A DNA stretch of 43,380 bases from positions 1 to 43,380 of the forward strand of contig VBHB01000104.1 of the NCBI GenBank assembly GCA_005880315.1. The letters run 5' to 3'. Origin of the DNA: Chloroflexota bacterium (lineage in GTDB: Bacteria; Chloroflexota; Dormibacteria; Dormibacterales; Dormibacteraceae). The position numbers and the translations under genes were made by a program. Of this stretch, positions 19,998-28,771 are shown piece by piece (within the stretch, counting starts at the first letter, position 1; every line of letters starts with the position of its first letter). The notes under the pieces were generated by a model. The model did not search any database, was not told the origin of the DNA, and saw only the letters and a program-made list of their open reading frames with translations.

Positions 19998-21450
19998 TGG
20001 CGGTACAGACCGTGCTGTTTGCCGGCTGCAAGCCAGAGGTGGCCGCCGGGCCTGATGGAAGGATCATCGCAGTCGGAGCGAGGGCTCGCGCCGCTGCCGG
20101 CCGCGGCGCCGACGTGGTGCAGCTGCGGGGGACCGCTTGGCCCGGACTCATCGACGCCCACATCCACCTCGAGGGGCTCGCCGATCGCCACCTCACACTC
20201 GACCTGGCCGGCGCGCGAAGCCTCGAGGCGGCGCTGGCGCTGGTCAAAACGTGGTCGGCGCGCCTGCCGCGGGACGCTTGGGTCATAGGGTCGGGTTGGT
20301 ACAACGACGCCTGGCCCGACCCCGCATTCCCAACCCGCAAGCAACTTGACGAAGCCGCCGGTGGCCGACCGGCGTACCTGCGTCGAAAAGACGGTCACTC
20401 GGCATGGATTTCTTCCGCGGCGCTGCAGGCCGCGGCCATCGATCGTGGCACTGAAGACCCGCCCGGCGGAGTCATCGACCGTGTCGCTCGAGGGGAGCCC
20501 GCCGGAATTCTCCGCGAAACCGCCATGCACCTCGTGTCGAGCATCGTCCGACATCCGTGCATGCGATGGACAGCGCGCACGCTTTGGGCGCGCTCCAGCG
20601 ACTGCACTCGCGGGGCCGCCTCCCGCTGAGAATCACTTACAACCTTCCGCTCGCTGACCTCCAACACGCCGAGCGCATGGGCGTGCGCTCGGGTTGGGGC
20701 GATGAGTGGCTGCGAATCTGGGGAGTCAAGGCGTTTCTGGACGGCTCGTTGGGCAGCCGCACGGCCGAGATGCTCGATGGGTCGGGCACGGCGCGGCTCA
20801 GCCAGGACGACCTTCAGGACATGATCGAGCGCTGCGTTCGCGCACAACTCAATGTGTGCCTTCACGCCATCGGCGACGGGGCGGTGCGAAGGGCACTCGA
20901 CGCCCTGCAACCCCATCGTTCGGCGTGGAAACGGTGGCGTCCGCGCATCGAACATGCGCAGTGCGTCGATCCACACGACATGAAGCGTTTCGCGCGCATC
21001 GGTGTCATCGCTTCGATGCAGCCGATCCATGCCGTGGCCGACCGTGAGCTCGCGGACCAATACTGGCCCAAGGCGACCGGGCACGCGTACGCGTGGGGCG
21101 CGCTCGAGCGGACGGGCGCGCTGCTCGCATTCGGTTCGGACGCGCCGGTGGAAACGGCAGACCCGATGCTCGGCATCGATGCCGCGAGCGCATGGCGCCG
21201 CCGGGCGAAGTGGCACCCGGAGCTGTCAGTCTCCAGGGCTGCGGCCGTCCGCGCGTACACCTCTGGCGCCGCCTTCGCGGTGGGGATGGAGGCGGACGCC
21301 GGTGCCCTGAGCAAAGGAATGCTGTGTGACATGACCGTGGTCGATGGCGACAGCGTCGTCGCGACCATCGTCGGCGGCCGTGTCAGCTGGAGGCGAAAGC
21401 TTTCCGCAGTTTCGCGGCCGTCTGCAGCAGGTGCTCGTTCACGATCTTGA
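19997..21450 (+). pseudogene. YtcJ-type amidohydrolase, broken by a frameshift and internal deletion
   Basis: The 5' part (19997 to about 20555) encodes the amidohydrolase N-terminus with the metal-binding DAHIHLEG, then GWYNDAWPD and PAGILRETAMHLVSSIV. The rest is in another frame from about 20545: TSVHAMDSAHALGALQRLHS, then VKAFLDGSLGSRTAEM, CLHAIGDGAVRRALDAL, RIEHAQCVDPHD and FGSDAPVETADPMLGIDA. In intact YtcJ proteins about 20-25 residues of helix separate the RETAM segment from the GITSVHDMD segment. Here they are missing, so the break combines a deletion with a reading-frame change. The original frame stops at 20629. The 3' end overlaps the convergent HIT gene by 68 bp. It overlaps the acyl-CoA dehydrogenase stop by one base. 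Confidence 0.8.
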
Positions 21451-21868
21451 CCTCGGCGAGCACCGGCATGAAGTTCGTGTCCCCGTTCCAACGCGGCACC
21501 ACGTGAAGATGCACGTGGTCGGGAATGCCGGCGCCGGCGGCGCGGCCGGTGTTGGCGCCGATGTTGAATCCCTCCGGCTTCAGCTCTTCACGGAGAACAG
21601 TTATCGCGCGCTTGGTCGCGCGCATCAGGTCGGCGGTCTGGATATCGTCGAGCGCATCGAGCTCGCCGCAATGTGCTGCCGGCGCCACCATGACGTGGCC
21701 GGCGTTATACGGAAACTTGTTCAACATCACCACTGCACCCTGAGGCCGCCAGACCACGAGATCTGCGTCCGGGTCGTCGGGGTTCTCGAGGACGCGGCAG
21801 AACAAGCAGCCTGCCTTCGGCTCGCCGGTGATGTACTCCATGCGCCAGGGCGCCCACAGTCGCTTCAT
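21383..21868 (-). CDS. HIT-family nucleotide hydrolase/phosphorylase
   Basis: A 161-residue HIT protein. The histidine triad is HVHLHVVPRW (about residues 118-127). The N-terminal LWAPWRMEYI and CLFC zinc-type pair resemble the diadenosine tetraphosphate phosphorylase-like branch common in Actinomycetota. NKFPYNAGHVMVAPAAH and GFNIGANTGRAAGAGIPDH are typical flanks. It should hydrolyse or phosphorolyse dinucleoside polyphosphates in the cytoplasm. The start codon shares its first base with the TTG of the divergent EamA gene at 21868. Confidence 0.94.
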   Translation of the reverse strand: MKRLWAPWRMEYITGEPKAGCLFCRVLENPDDPDADLVVWRPQGAVVMLNKFPYNAGHVMVAPAAHCGELDALDDIQTADLMRATKRAITVLREELKPEGFNIGANTGRAAGAGIPDHVHLHVVPRWNGDTNFMPVLAEVKIVNEHLLQTAAKLRKAFASS

Positions 21869-22716
21869 TGATCTACGTCTTTTTTCTCTTGCTGGTGACC
21901 GCGGTCTGGGGCTGGACGTTCGTCCTGGTCAAGGATGCGATCTCACAGTACCCGACCCTGCCGTTCCTCGCGATTCGCTTTCTGCTTGCGTTCGCGGTGA
22001 TGGCCCTCCTGGTGCGCAGGCTCCCGACCAGACGCGAGCTGTGGGTGGGAGCGGTTGCCGGCGGCGTCCTGGCCGGTGGCTACCTCACGCAGACAGTCGG
22101 TCTCACGATGACGAGCCCAGGCAACTCAGGGCTGATCACCGGGCTCTTCGTGGTGTTCACACCTCTTATCGATCGGGTCTTCGGCATGCCGCTGCACAGA
22201 TGGACTGTGATCGCGGTGATCGGCGCGCTCATCGGCACCGTGATGCTGGTCGGCGGGCCCGGGGGCTTTGGCCTGGGTGACCTGCTTACAGTCGCCTGCG
22301 CGGCTCTTTATGCGCTGCACATCGTGCTCTTGAGCCGCTGGTCACCAGGGCTTCGATCCGCTCCGCTGGCCATGGTGCAGATGGGCATGGGCGCCGTCAT
22401 CTTTACGGGCGGCGGAGCGTGGCAGCTGCGCATGCCGAGTCCGTATGTCTGGTTGGCAATCGTCGTCACAGCGGTTTTCGCGTCGGCGCTCGCCTTCTAC
22501 ATCCAGACGTGGGCCCAGCAGCACTTGAGCGCCAGCCGAACCGCGGTGATTCTGACGACCGAACCGGCCTGGGCGGTGGTCGCAGCGTTCATTCTCGCGG
22601 GCCAGCGGTTCACGGTTCTGCAGGCCGTGGGCGCGCTGGTGATGCTGGCCTCAATCGTGGGTCACGAGCTCGCGCACTTAATATTCAAACCGGATGGCGG
22701 CCAAGCCTCGGCGTAG
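21868..22716 (+). CDS. EamA-family (DMT superfamily) exporter
   Basis: A 282-residue protein with about ten hydrophobic helices in two EamA repeats (about 1-135 and 140-275). Family features are [50 protein letters not shown] and the last repeat [21 protein letters not shown]. It probably exports a small metabolite such as an amino acid. TTG at 21868 places the first helix at residue 2. No start lies upstream without invading the HIT coding strand. The 3' end overlaps leuS by 23 bp. Confidence 0.9.
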   Translation: MIYVFFLLLVTAVWGWTFVLVKDAISQYPTLPFLAIRFLLAFAVMALLVRRLPTRRELWVGAVAGGVLAGGYLTQTVGLTMTSPGNSGLITGLFVVFTPLIDRVFGMPLHRWTVIAVIGALIGTVMLVGGPGGFGLGDLLTVACAALYALHIVLLSRWSPGLRSAPLAMVQMGMGAVIFTGGGAWQLRMPSPYVWLAIVVTAVFASALAFYIQTWAQQHLSASRTAVILTTEPAWAVVAAFILAGQRFTVLQAVGALVMLASIVGHELAHLIFKPDGGQASA

Positions 22717-25150
22717 CACGTACGTCCCGCAGGAGATCGAGCCGAAGTGGCAGAAGATCTGGACCGACCGCGGCGTGATGAAGGCCGACGACGCCGCGAC
22801 CAAGCCGAAGTTCTACAACCTCGTGATGTTTCCGTACCCGTCGGGTCCGCTCCACATGGGACACATGCGCAACTACGTCATCGGCGATCTCCTGTCGCGC
22901 TTCAAGCGCATGCAGGGGTTCGAGGTCCTCAACCCGATGGGATGGGACGCCTTCGGCCTGCCGGCCGAGAACGACGCCATCCAGCGGGGCGGGGGCGTCC
23001 ATCCGGAGGACTGGACCCGGGGAAACATCGCGATCGCCAAGCGTCAGCTCGGCATCATGGGCGTCCTGTACGACTGGGATCGTGAGGTGACCACCTGCGA
23101 TCCGTCCTACTACCGCTGGACGCAGGATCTGTTCCTGCTGTTCCTCGAGCGTGGGATGGCGCACCGGATGATGTCGCCGGTGAACTGGTGCCCTGTCGAC
23201 AAGACGGTGCTGGCCAACGAGCAGGTGATCAACGGCCGTTGCTGGCGGCATCCGGACGTGGAGGTCGAGAAGCGCGACCTCGAGCAGTGGTTCCTGCGCA
23301 TCACGACATATGCCGACCGGCTGCTCGACGACCTCGCGCTGCTCGACGACTGGCCCGAGAAGGTGCGCGTCATGCAGGCCAACTGGATAGGACGCAGTCA
23401 CGGCGTGGAGGTCGAGTTCCCGATCGACGGGCACCCGGGCGAGTCGATGCGCATCTACACGACGCGGCCGGACACGCTTTTCGGAGTGACGTTCATGGTA
23501 CTGGCGCCAGAGCACCCGCTGGTCGACAAGCTCACGGTTTCCGGGCAGCGGCGGGCGGTCCAGGAGGTGGTCGAGGCGGCCCGCAAGGAGCGTGAGATCG
23601 ATCGCATGTCGTCCGAGGTCAAGAGGCTCGGCGCCGCTACCGGGGCTAACGCGATCAATCCGCTCAACGGCGAGAAGGTGCCGATCTGGGTCGCCGATTA
23701 CGTGCTGATCACCTACGGCACCGGGGCGATCATGGCCGTTCCCGGGCACGACCAGCGCGACTACGATTTTGCGCGCCAGTTCGGCCTTCCCATCCGCAGG
23801 GTCATCGCGCCGCCGGATGGCTCGCCGCATGACCCGGACGAGGAGATTGAGGCCGCCTACACAGAGCCGGGAGTCATGGTCAACAGCGGCCAGTTCGACG
23901 GCCTGGACAGCAAGACCGGGTTCGAGCGTGTCGCCGACTATATCGAGCTGAAGGGCATCGGTAAGCGGTCGGTGAAGTACCGGCTCCGCGACTGGCTCAT
24001 CTCCCGCCAGCGCTACTGGGGCTGTCCGATCCCGGTCGTGCACTGCGAGGTGGATGGGATCGTCCCGGTTCCGCGCGAGGATCTGCCGGTGCTGCTGCCG
24101 CGCGCGTACAAGCCGCTGGCCGACAACGCTGATTTCTGGCGGACAAAGTGCCCGAAGTGCGGCCGCGATGCGCGCCGCGAAACGGACACGATGGACACGT
24201 TCATCGACTCGTCCTGGTACTTCCTGCGCTACACATCAGCTCACGACGACACGCAGCCGTTCGACCCTGAGCTGGCCAACCACTGGATGGCGGTCGACCA
24301 GTACACGGGTGGAATCGAGCATGCCATCCTCCACCTGCTTTACTCGCGCTTTTTTCAAAAGGTGCTGCACGACGCGGGCCGCCTGGAGGCGACCGAGCCG
24401 TTCACCAGGCTGTTCACGCAGGGAATGATCAAGCGGGGCGGCATGGTGATGTCGAAGTCGAAAGGCAACGGTGTCGCGCCGGACGATCTGGTGGACAGGG
24501 ATGGCGCCGATGCCGCACGCATTTACGAGCTGTTCATCGGACCGCCCGACGAAGACGCGGAGTGGTCTGACGCGGCGATCGCTGGACCAGTCCGCTTTCT
24601 TCAGCACGTGTGGCGCCTGGTCGAGGCGCCGGAGTCGTTTGCCGTGACGGGGTCCGATGCATCGGCGGCGGTCCTGCACCGGCGCGTGCACCAGACCATC
24701 AGGAAGGTCACTGAGGACTACGACGGGTTCCACTTCAACACCGCCGTCGCCGCGTTGATGGAGTTCGCCAACGCGCTCCAGAAGTATCTGCAGGGCGGTG
24801 GGGCGCGCGATGAGGGTTGGCATTTCGCGCTGCGCACGCTCGTCTTGCTGATGAACCCGATGGCGCCTCATGCGGGCGAGGAGCTGTGGGTGCGGTTGGG
24901 GGGCACGGGCCTGGCCGCCGATGCCGCCTGGCCCGAGTACGATGCGGCGGCCGCGGTCGAGCCGGAGGTGACACTGGTGGTCCAGGTCGCGGGTAAGGTG
25001 CGCGACCGGCTGACCGTGACGGCCGGGATTTCCGAAGACCAGGCGCTGGCCTCGGCCCTCGCAAGCGAGCGCGTTCGCGCGGCACTGAACGGTGGCCGGC
25101 CATCGAAGGTCATTTTCATCCCCGACAAGCTGATCAACCTGGTTCCGTAG
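22694..25150 (+). CDS. leuS: Leucyl-tRNA synthetase
   Basis: An 818-residue class I synthetase charging tRNA-Leu. The HIGH motif is [10 protein letters not shown] (about residues 52-61), and KMSKS is [14 protein letters not shown] (about 590). The zinc-type insertion ([18 protein letters not shown] and [18 protein letters not shown]), the CP1 editing domain ([32 protein letters not shown]) and the anticodon domain ([24 protein letters not shown]) are all present. Length is close to the bacterial norm. It overlaps the EamA gene by 23 bp, which suggests read-through transcription. Confidence 0.98.
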   Translation: MAAKPRRSTYVPQEIEPKWQKIWTDRGVMKADDAATKPKFYNLVMFPYPSGPLHMGHMRNYVIGDLLSRFKRMQGFEVLNPMGWDAFGLPAENDAIQRGGGVHPEDWTRGNIAIAKRQLGIMGVLYDWDREVTTCDPSYYRWTQDLFLLFLERGMAHRMMSPVNWCPVDKTVLANEQVINGRCWRHPDVEVEKRDLEQWFLRITTYADRLLDDLALLDDWPEKVRVMQANWIGRSHGVEVEFPIDGHPGESMRIYTTRPDTLFGVTFMVLAPEHPLVDKLTVSGQRRAVQEVVEAARKEREIDRMSSEVKRLGAATGANAINPLNGEKVPIWVADYVLITYGTGAIMAVPGHDQRDYDFARQFGLPIRRVIAPPDGSPHDPDEEIEAAYTEPGVMVNSGQFDGLDSKTGFERVADYIELKGIGKRSVKYRLRDWLISRQRYWGCPIPVVHCEVDGIVPVPREDLPVLLPRAYKPLADNADFWRTKCPKCGRDARRETDTMDTFIDSSWYFLRYTSAHDDTQPFDPELANHWMAVDQYTGGIEHAILHLLYSRFFQKVLHDAGRLEATEPFTRLFTQGMIKRGGMVMSKSKGNGVAPDDLVDRDGADAARIYELFIGPPDEDAEWSDAAIAGPVRFLQHVWRLVEAPESFAVTGSDASAAVLHRRVHQTIRKVTEDYDGFHFNTAVAALMEFANALQKYLQGGGARDEGWHFALRTLVLLMNPMAPHAGEELWVRLGGTGLAADAAWPEYDAAAAVEPEVTLVVQVAGKVRDRLTVTAGISEDQALASALASERVRAALNGGRPSKVIFIPDKLINLVP

Positions 25151-25155
25151 CGTTC

Positions 25156-25200
25156 GCCTTAACAGGCAGGGTTGCCCTCATCCTCGCGGCCCCGTACTCT
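25156..25200 (+). promoter_or_regulatory. GCCTTAACAGGC-box promoter with no gene downstream
   Basis: GCCTTAACAGGC (25156-25167), then AGGG, TTGCCC at the -35 position (25172-25177) and TACTCT as -10 (25195-25200, 17 bp spacing). It begins 6 bp after the leuS stop. The predicted start near 25207 leads into DNA with no plus-strand gene before tRNA-Gln, so the product may be a small or antisense RNA. Confidence 0.55.
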
Positions 25201-25214
25201 GCCCCACGGCCGCA

Positions 25215-25230
25215 CCACCCCCTCGGGTGG
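25215..25230 (+). other. GC-rich hairpin after the orphan box promoter
   Basis: CCACCC (25215-25220) pairs with GGGTGG (25225-25230) around CCTC. No T-run follows, so it is not a classical terminator. It would lie at the 5' end of the predicted orphan transcript. Confidence 0.4.
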
Positions 25231-25255
25231 GTGGGGGTTAGGGATGGTTCCTTAA

Positions 25256-25669
25256 CTAATTAGAAACGCGAATTCCCGAGTCGACCACGAAGTCAGCGAC
25301 CACGCTCGAACCTGGGTTCACCGTCACCGTCACCGTCAACGGTCCCTTGATGATCCGCAGGTAGCCCTTGAAGCTCACCTTCCAGGTTCCCGCCGGCAGC
25401 TCGACCGAGTACGCCCCATCGGCATCTGCGTGGGCGGCCACGGTAGTGCGCTCGCTGGTGAAATCGATCTCGACCCCCGACCCGGGCCCGACCTTGCAAG
25501 GTTGCGTCGTCGGCTCTATCGGCGCGCACGGGACAACCGTCACCCGGCCGCCCACGGTCCCCGTGCCCGCTGGAGCCGCGCCGGGAAACCGGTACCCGCC
25601 ACATGCCGCGGTCGCCACCATCAGAAGGGCCAGAAGGACGATTCTCACCAAAGACCCAACGCCGCCCAC
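25256..25669 (-). CDS. Lipoprotein with carboxypeptidase-regulatory-like domain
   Basis: A 137-residue protein. The signal (VRIVLLALLMVATAAC) ends in a lipobox-like TAAC. The mature part starts with a GGYRFPG linker. It then has a beta-sandwich like the carboxypeptidase regulatory domain (GGRVTVVPCAP, HADADGAYSVELPAGTWKVSFKG, LTVTVTVNPGSSVVADFVVDSGI). Two cysteines (CAPIEPTTQPC) may form a disulfide. It is probably a surface-anchored structural or binding module of unknown partner. It lies opposite the path of the orphan promoter at 25156. Confidence 0.85.
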   Translation of the reverse strand: MGGVGSLVRIVLLALLMVATAACGGYRFPGAAPAGTGTVGGRVTVVPCAPIEPTTQPCKVGPGSGVEIDFTSERTTVAAHADADGAYSVELPAGTWKVSFKGYLRIIKGPLTVTVTVNPGSSVVADFVVDSGIRVSN

Positions 25670-25766
25670 GCCCCCACGTAAACCGCCGGGGCCCGCAAGA
25701 CGTTTGCATACTCTGTAGCCTCGAGCGAGCTCACGCTAACGCGGGCAGGGCAACCGGGCACCATTT

Positions 25767-25840
25767 TCCGGGGTGGCCAAGAGGTAAGGCAGAGGACTTT
25801 GGATCCTCGACCGAAGGTTCGAATCCTTCCCCCGGAACCA
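25767..25840 (+). tRNA. tRNA-Gln (anticodon TTG), CCA encoded
   Basis: Acceptor TCCGGGG/CCCCGGA, D stem GCC/GGC, anticodon stem GAGGA/TCCTC around CTTTGGA, T arm GAAGG-TTCGAAT-CCTTC, discriminator A and encoded CCA. It reads CAA codons. Confidence 0.96.
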
Positions 25841-25843
25841 GCC

Positions 25844-25859
25844 GCGCCGAACCCGGCGC
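25844..25859 (+). other. Hairpin 3 bp after tRNA-Gln
   Basis: GCGCCG (25844-25849) pairs perfectly with CGGCGC (25854-25859) around AACC. It directly abuts the GCCTTAACAAGC box. It could help end or trim the tRNA transcript, although no T-run follows. Confidence 0.4.
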
Positions 25860-25902
25860 CTTAACAAGCGGGGTTTTCCCCTGCGATCTCACCGCCTAGC
25901 CT
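25858..25902 (+). promoter_or_regulatory. GCCTTAACAAGC-box promoter before comEA-comEC
   Basis: GCCTTAACAAGC (25858-25869), GGGG, TTTTCC at the -35 position (25874-25879) and TAGCCT as -10 (25897-25902), with 17 bp spacing. The -10 ends 7 bp before the comEA ATG, so the message should be leaderless. Confidence 0.65.
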
Positions 25903-25909
25903 CGCAGCA

Positions 25910-26494
25910 ATGCACGGTCACATCACTTTCATCCCCGGCTGGAAGCAGCTCCTTGCCCTCGTCATCCCCGTGCTGCTCGGCATCGGCGCAGTCGCGGGCG
26001 CGTACGCATTCACATCCAGCACCGCGAAGCCCACGCCGCCGACCCCAGACGTGGCTGCCGCCGCTGCGGACGCGAATGTGCCTGCGCCCGCCGGCCTCCT
26101 GGTTCACGTCGTCGGTGCCGTCGAGCACCCCGGCCTCTATCGAATGAGCCGCGGAGATCGCGTCTACGACGCCATCGCAGCCGCCGGCGGCCTGTCGGTG
26201 GAGGCGGACATCACCCGCTTGCCCAACCTGGCCGGGCGCTTGAAAGATGGCGAGCAGATCAAGGTCCCGTTCGCCAGAGGCACAGCCGGCACCACCGTCA
26301 TTTCGCGAGTCAACCTCAATTCCGCGACGCTCGACGAGCTCGAGGTGGTCCCAGGCTTCACCAGCGCGTTTGCCCAGGAGGTCATCGACTACCGCGCCAA
26401 CTTCGGCGGCTTCCAGAACACCCGCGAGCTGGTTGAGATCCTTGGCATGAGCGAAGCCGATTTCGTCATCGCGCGTCGCTACCTCTCGCTATGA
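25910..26494 (+). CDS. comEA: ComEA-type DNA-binding competence protein
   Basis: A 194-residue protein. A single N-terminal helix (QLLALVIPVLLGIGAVAGAYAF) anchors it, then a SLBB domain (VHVVGAVEHPGLYRMSRGDRVYDAIAAAGGL, about 65-125). A ComEA helix-hairpin-helix pair follows (VNLNSATLDELEVVPGF, then YRANFGGFQNTRELVEILGM). It should hold incoming double-stranded DNA outside the membrane and hand it to ComEC. The stop overlaps the comEC start by ATGA. Its promoter carries the box shared with lon. Confidence 0.95.
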   Translation: MHGHITFIPGWKQLLALVIPVLLGIGAVAGAYAFTSSTAKPTPPTPDVAAAAADANVPAPAGLLVHVVGAVEHPGLYRMSRGDRVYDAIAAAGGLSVEADITRLPNLAGRLKDGEQIKVPFARGTAGTTVISRVNLNSATLDELEVVPGFTSAFAQEVIDYRANFGGFQNTRELVEILGMSEADFVIARRYLSL

Positions 26495-28734
26495 AAGCAC
26501 TGGGTGGCGCCCGCGACGGTCGCTCGGTCGCGCAATTCCCCGGGCTCGTGATCGCCCTCTCGTGGTCGATCGCGCTGGCTGCGACAGTGGTCATCGCCCC
26601 CTCGCAGCCGTGGCTGGGGGCTGTCGCTGTCGCACTCGCCATCCCATGCCTGGCGCTGGCATTCGCCATCCGCCCCGCCGTCATCGCCTTGGCGCTGGTC
26701 GCGCTGCTGCTCGGCATCGGCCGCGCCGAGCTTCCGGCGGCGGACACCGCAGCCTCCGCCCACGCGTGGGCAATCGCCGGCCAGACCGCGACCATCACCG
26801 GCCGCGTCGCCGACGACAGCCGGGCCGCCGGCGGCGGATCCGAGGTCCTGGTCGAACCCAACCTCGTGGTCGTGGGCGGGTCCGCCGTCTCCGGCATCGG
26901 CAACCTGCTGGTGCGCTGGCGAGGACCAGAGGACGCTGGCTTCGGTGATCAGATCACAGCCAGCGGCAGGCTCACCTTGCCCAGAGACCTGCCGGCGTTC
27001 GATCGGCGCGCGTATCTCGCCCAGCGAAACGCATACCTCGAGCTCGATACAACCGGAATCAGTGTCACCGGCCCGGCAACCGGTCTTGGTTCTTTACCCA
27101 CCTGGCTGCGCAAGCGCTACACGGCAGCCCTGGACGCTGCGCTGCCCGCCCCGCACGCCGCCGTTCTCCTCGGCGTGGTGCTTGGCATCCGCCACGGAAT
27201 CCCCCCTGAGCTCCAGCAAGCGCTGATCGCCACCGGCCTCATCCACCTGCTCGTCCTTAGCGGGCTCAAGGTCGCTGTGTTCGCTCGCATCGTGCAGGGC
27301 GCGCTCAAGCCGTTTCTGCGCGGTTACGCAATGTGGCCCGCCCTTTGCCTCATCGGTCTCTACGCGATCGTGGGTGGCGCGACTCCCGCCGCCGTACGCG
27401 CTGCGCTCATGGGAGGGCTGGCCATCGCTGCCACCGGCATCGGCCGCCCGTCCCACGTATGGACCTCGCTCGCCACCGCAGGCGCGGCGATGCTGGCCTG
27501 GCATCCCGAGCTGGCATGGGACGTCGGGTTCCAGCTGTCATTCGCGGGCACCGCCGCGATCATCCTGCTGACACCCTGGATTGAGCGGCGGCTGCACCGC
27601 CTGCCGCACTTCTTTCGCGAACCATTCGCGGTCACGTGCGCCGCACAGGTCGGCACGCTCCCGATGATGGCCGCCGATTTCCACGTCCTTTCGCCGGTGG
27701 GACCGATCGCCAATGCGCTGGTGCTGCCGATTCTCCCCGTCATCGTCGCGGCCGGCCTCGCCCTCGGTCCGCTCTCCCTCATTCCGGATCTCGCGCGGCT
27801 TGCCGCGATCCCCGTCGCGGGCCTGCTCTTCTTCACCGAGCAGGTCGCGTACCTGCTCGCCAAGGTGCCCGCCGCCGCCATCCCCGTGGTGCGATTTCCG
27901 CCCTGGGCGGGAATGGCGTACTACGTAAGCGTCGGCGCCGTGCTCGTCTCCGGCCACATCGACCGCCGCCGCCGGATAGCGGCCCTCGGCGCCGCGGTCC
28001 TGGCCCCAACAGTGATTGCGGGCGCCGCCCTCGCCATGTGGGCCGGTTCGCCGCCGCAGGCCAGTGTCCTCGCGGTCGGCAACGGCCAGGCCGTGCTGTT
28101 CCGCGGTCCGTCCGGGGCCATTCTCGTCGACGCTGGGCCCAGCCCGGCCCGCCTCAAGGACGAGCTTGGCCAGATCCTCCCGCCGTGGCAAGCCAAGCTC
28201 GACCTTCTCGCAATCACCGCCCCCGGCCTCGGCCACGTCGGCGGACTCGCCGGCCTCGACCGTCCTGCGGACATGCTGGTCATTCCGGGCGTGCAGCTCT
28301 CCGGTTCGGCCTGGCGCACCGCTGCATTTGAGGCCGCGGCGCGCGGCGCTCGCATAGCAACCGCGCTCGCCGGCCAGGTAATTCGGGCGGCCGGCTTCAC
28401 GCTCGAGGTCCTGGCGCCCGAGCCAGGCGCGCCTGGCGACCAGGTGGGTGCGGCCTATCTCGGCCTGCGCGTCGTCGCCCCATCCGGCCGCAGCTTTTGC
28501 GATCTCAGCGATCTCGACACCGACGCCCAGATGCTTGCCGCGGCCCGATTGCGGGGCTCCTGCACATACTTGCTGCTGCCCAGTGCCGGGCGCAGCTTGC
28601 TGTCGCCTGCACTCGATCGAGCCGTCTTCCGGGCGCAGGTGATCGCTTCGCTTGCGTCGGGGCGCCTGGCACGAGGCATCCCAGCGACAGTACTGCGCAC
28701 CGACCAGGAGGGCACGATCACCTTGCCCATGTAG
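26491..28734 (+). CDS. comEC: ComEC/Rec2 DNA-uptake channel with degenerate metallo-beta-lactamase domain
   Basis: A 747-residue membrane protein. The N-terminal DUF4131 region (about 90-200), the competence channel block (about 215-480, with HLLVLSGLKVAVFARIVQG and AWDVGFQLSFAGTAAIILLTPW) and a C-terminal beta-lactamase-like domain (about 525-745) are in order. ComEC moves single-stranded DNA into the cell. In active nuclease domains the motif reads TH-x-H-x-D-H-x-GG. Here the matching stretch is TAPGLGHVGG, and the usual D-x-GQGD stretch is VGNGQ. So most metal ligands are missing, and this domain is probably not catalytic. Confidence 0.92.
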   Translation: MKALGGARDGRSVAQFPGLVIALSWSIALAATVVIAPSQPWLGAVAVALAIPCLALAFAIRPAVIALALVALLLGIGRAELPAADTAASAHAWAIAGQTATITGRVADDSRAAGGGSEVLVEPNLVVVGGSAVSGIGNLLVRWRGPEDAGFGDQITASGRLTLPRDLPAFDRRAYLAQRNAYLELDTTGISVTGPATGLGSLPTWLRKRYTAALDAALPAPHAAVLLGVVLGIRHGIPPELQQALIATGLIHLLVLSGLKVAVFARIVQGALKPFLRGYAMWPALCLIGLYAIVGGATPAAVRAALMGGLAIAATGIGRPSHVWTSLATAGAAMLAWHPELAWDVGFQLSFAGTAAIILLTPWIERRLHRLPHFFREPFAVTCAAQVGTLPMMAADFHVLSPVGPIANALVLPILPVIVAAGLALGPLSLIPDLARLAAIPVAGLLFFTEQVAYLLAKVPAAAIPVVRFPPWAGMAYYVSVGAVLVSGHIDRRRRIAALGAAVLAPTVIAGAALAMWAGSPPQASVLAVGNGQAVLFRGPSGAILVDAGPSPARLKDELGQILPPWQAKLDLLAITAPGLGHVGGLAGLDRPADMLVIPGVQLSGSAWRTAAFEAAARGARIATALAGQVIRAAGFTLEVLAPEPGAPGDQVGAAYLGLRVVAPSGRSFCDLSDLDTDAQMLAAARLRGSCTYLLLPSAGRSLLSPALDRAVFRAQVIASLASGRLARGIPATVLRTDQEGTITLPM

Positions 28735-28771
28735 AGATCCAGAGCCGGGTTACGATCGCAGCAGAAAGCTC

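Noticed and set aside
20540..20570. Programmed ribosomal frameshift in the YtcJ gene
   Set aside because: No slippery heptamer is visible, and about 20-25 residues are missing, which frameshifting cannot restore.
25246..25262. CCTTAACTAATTAG as a further copy of the promoter box
   Set aside because: It shares only CCTTAAC; the AAGC/AGGC half and the GGR-TT extension are absent, and no -10 is placed 36-37 bp on.
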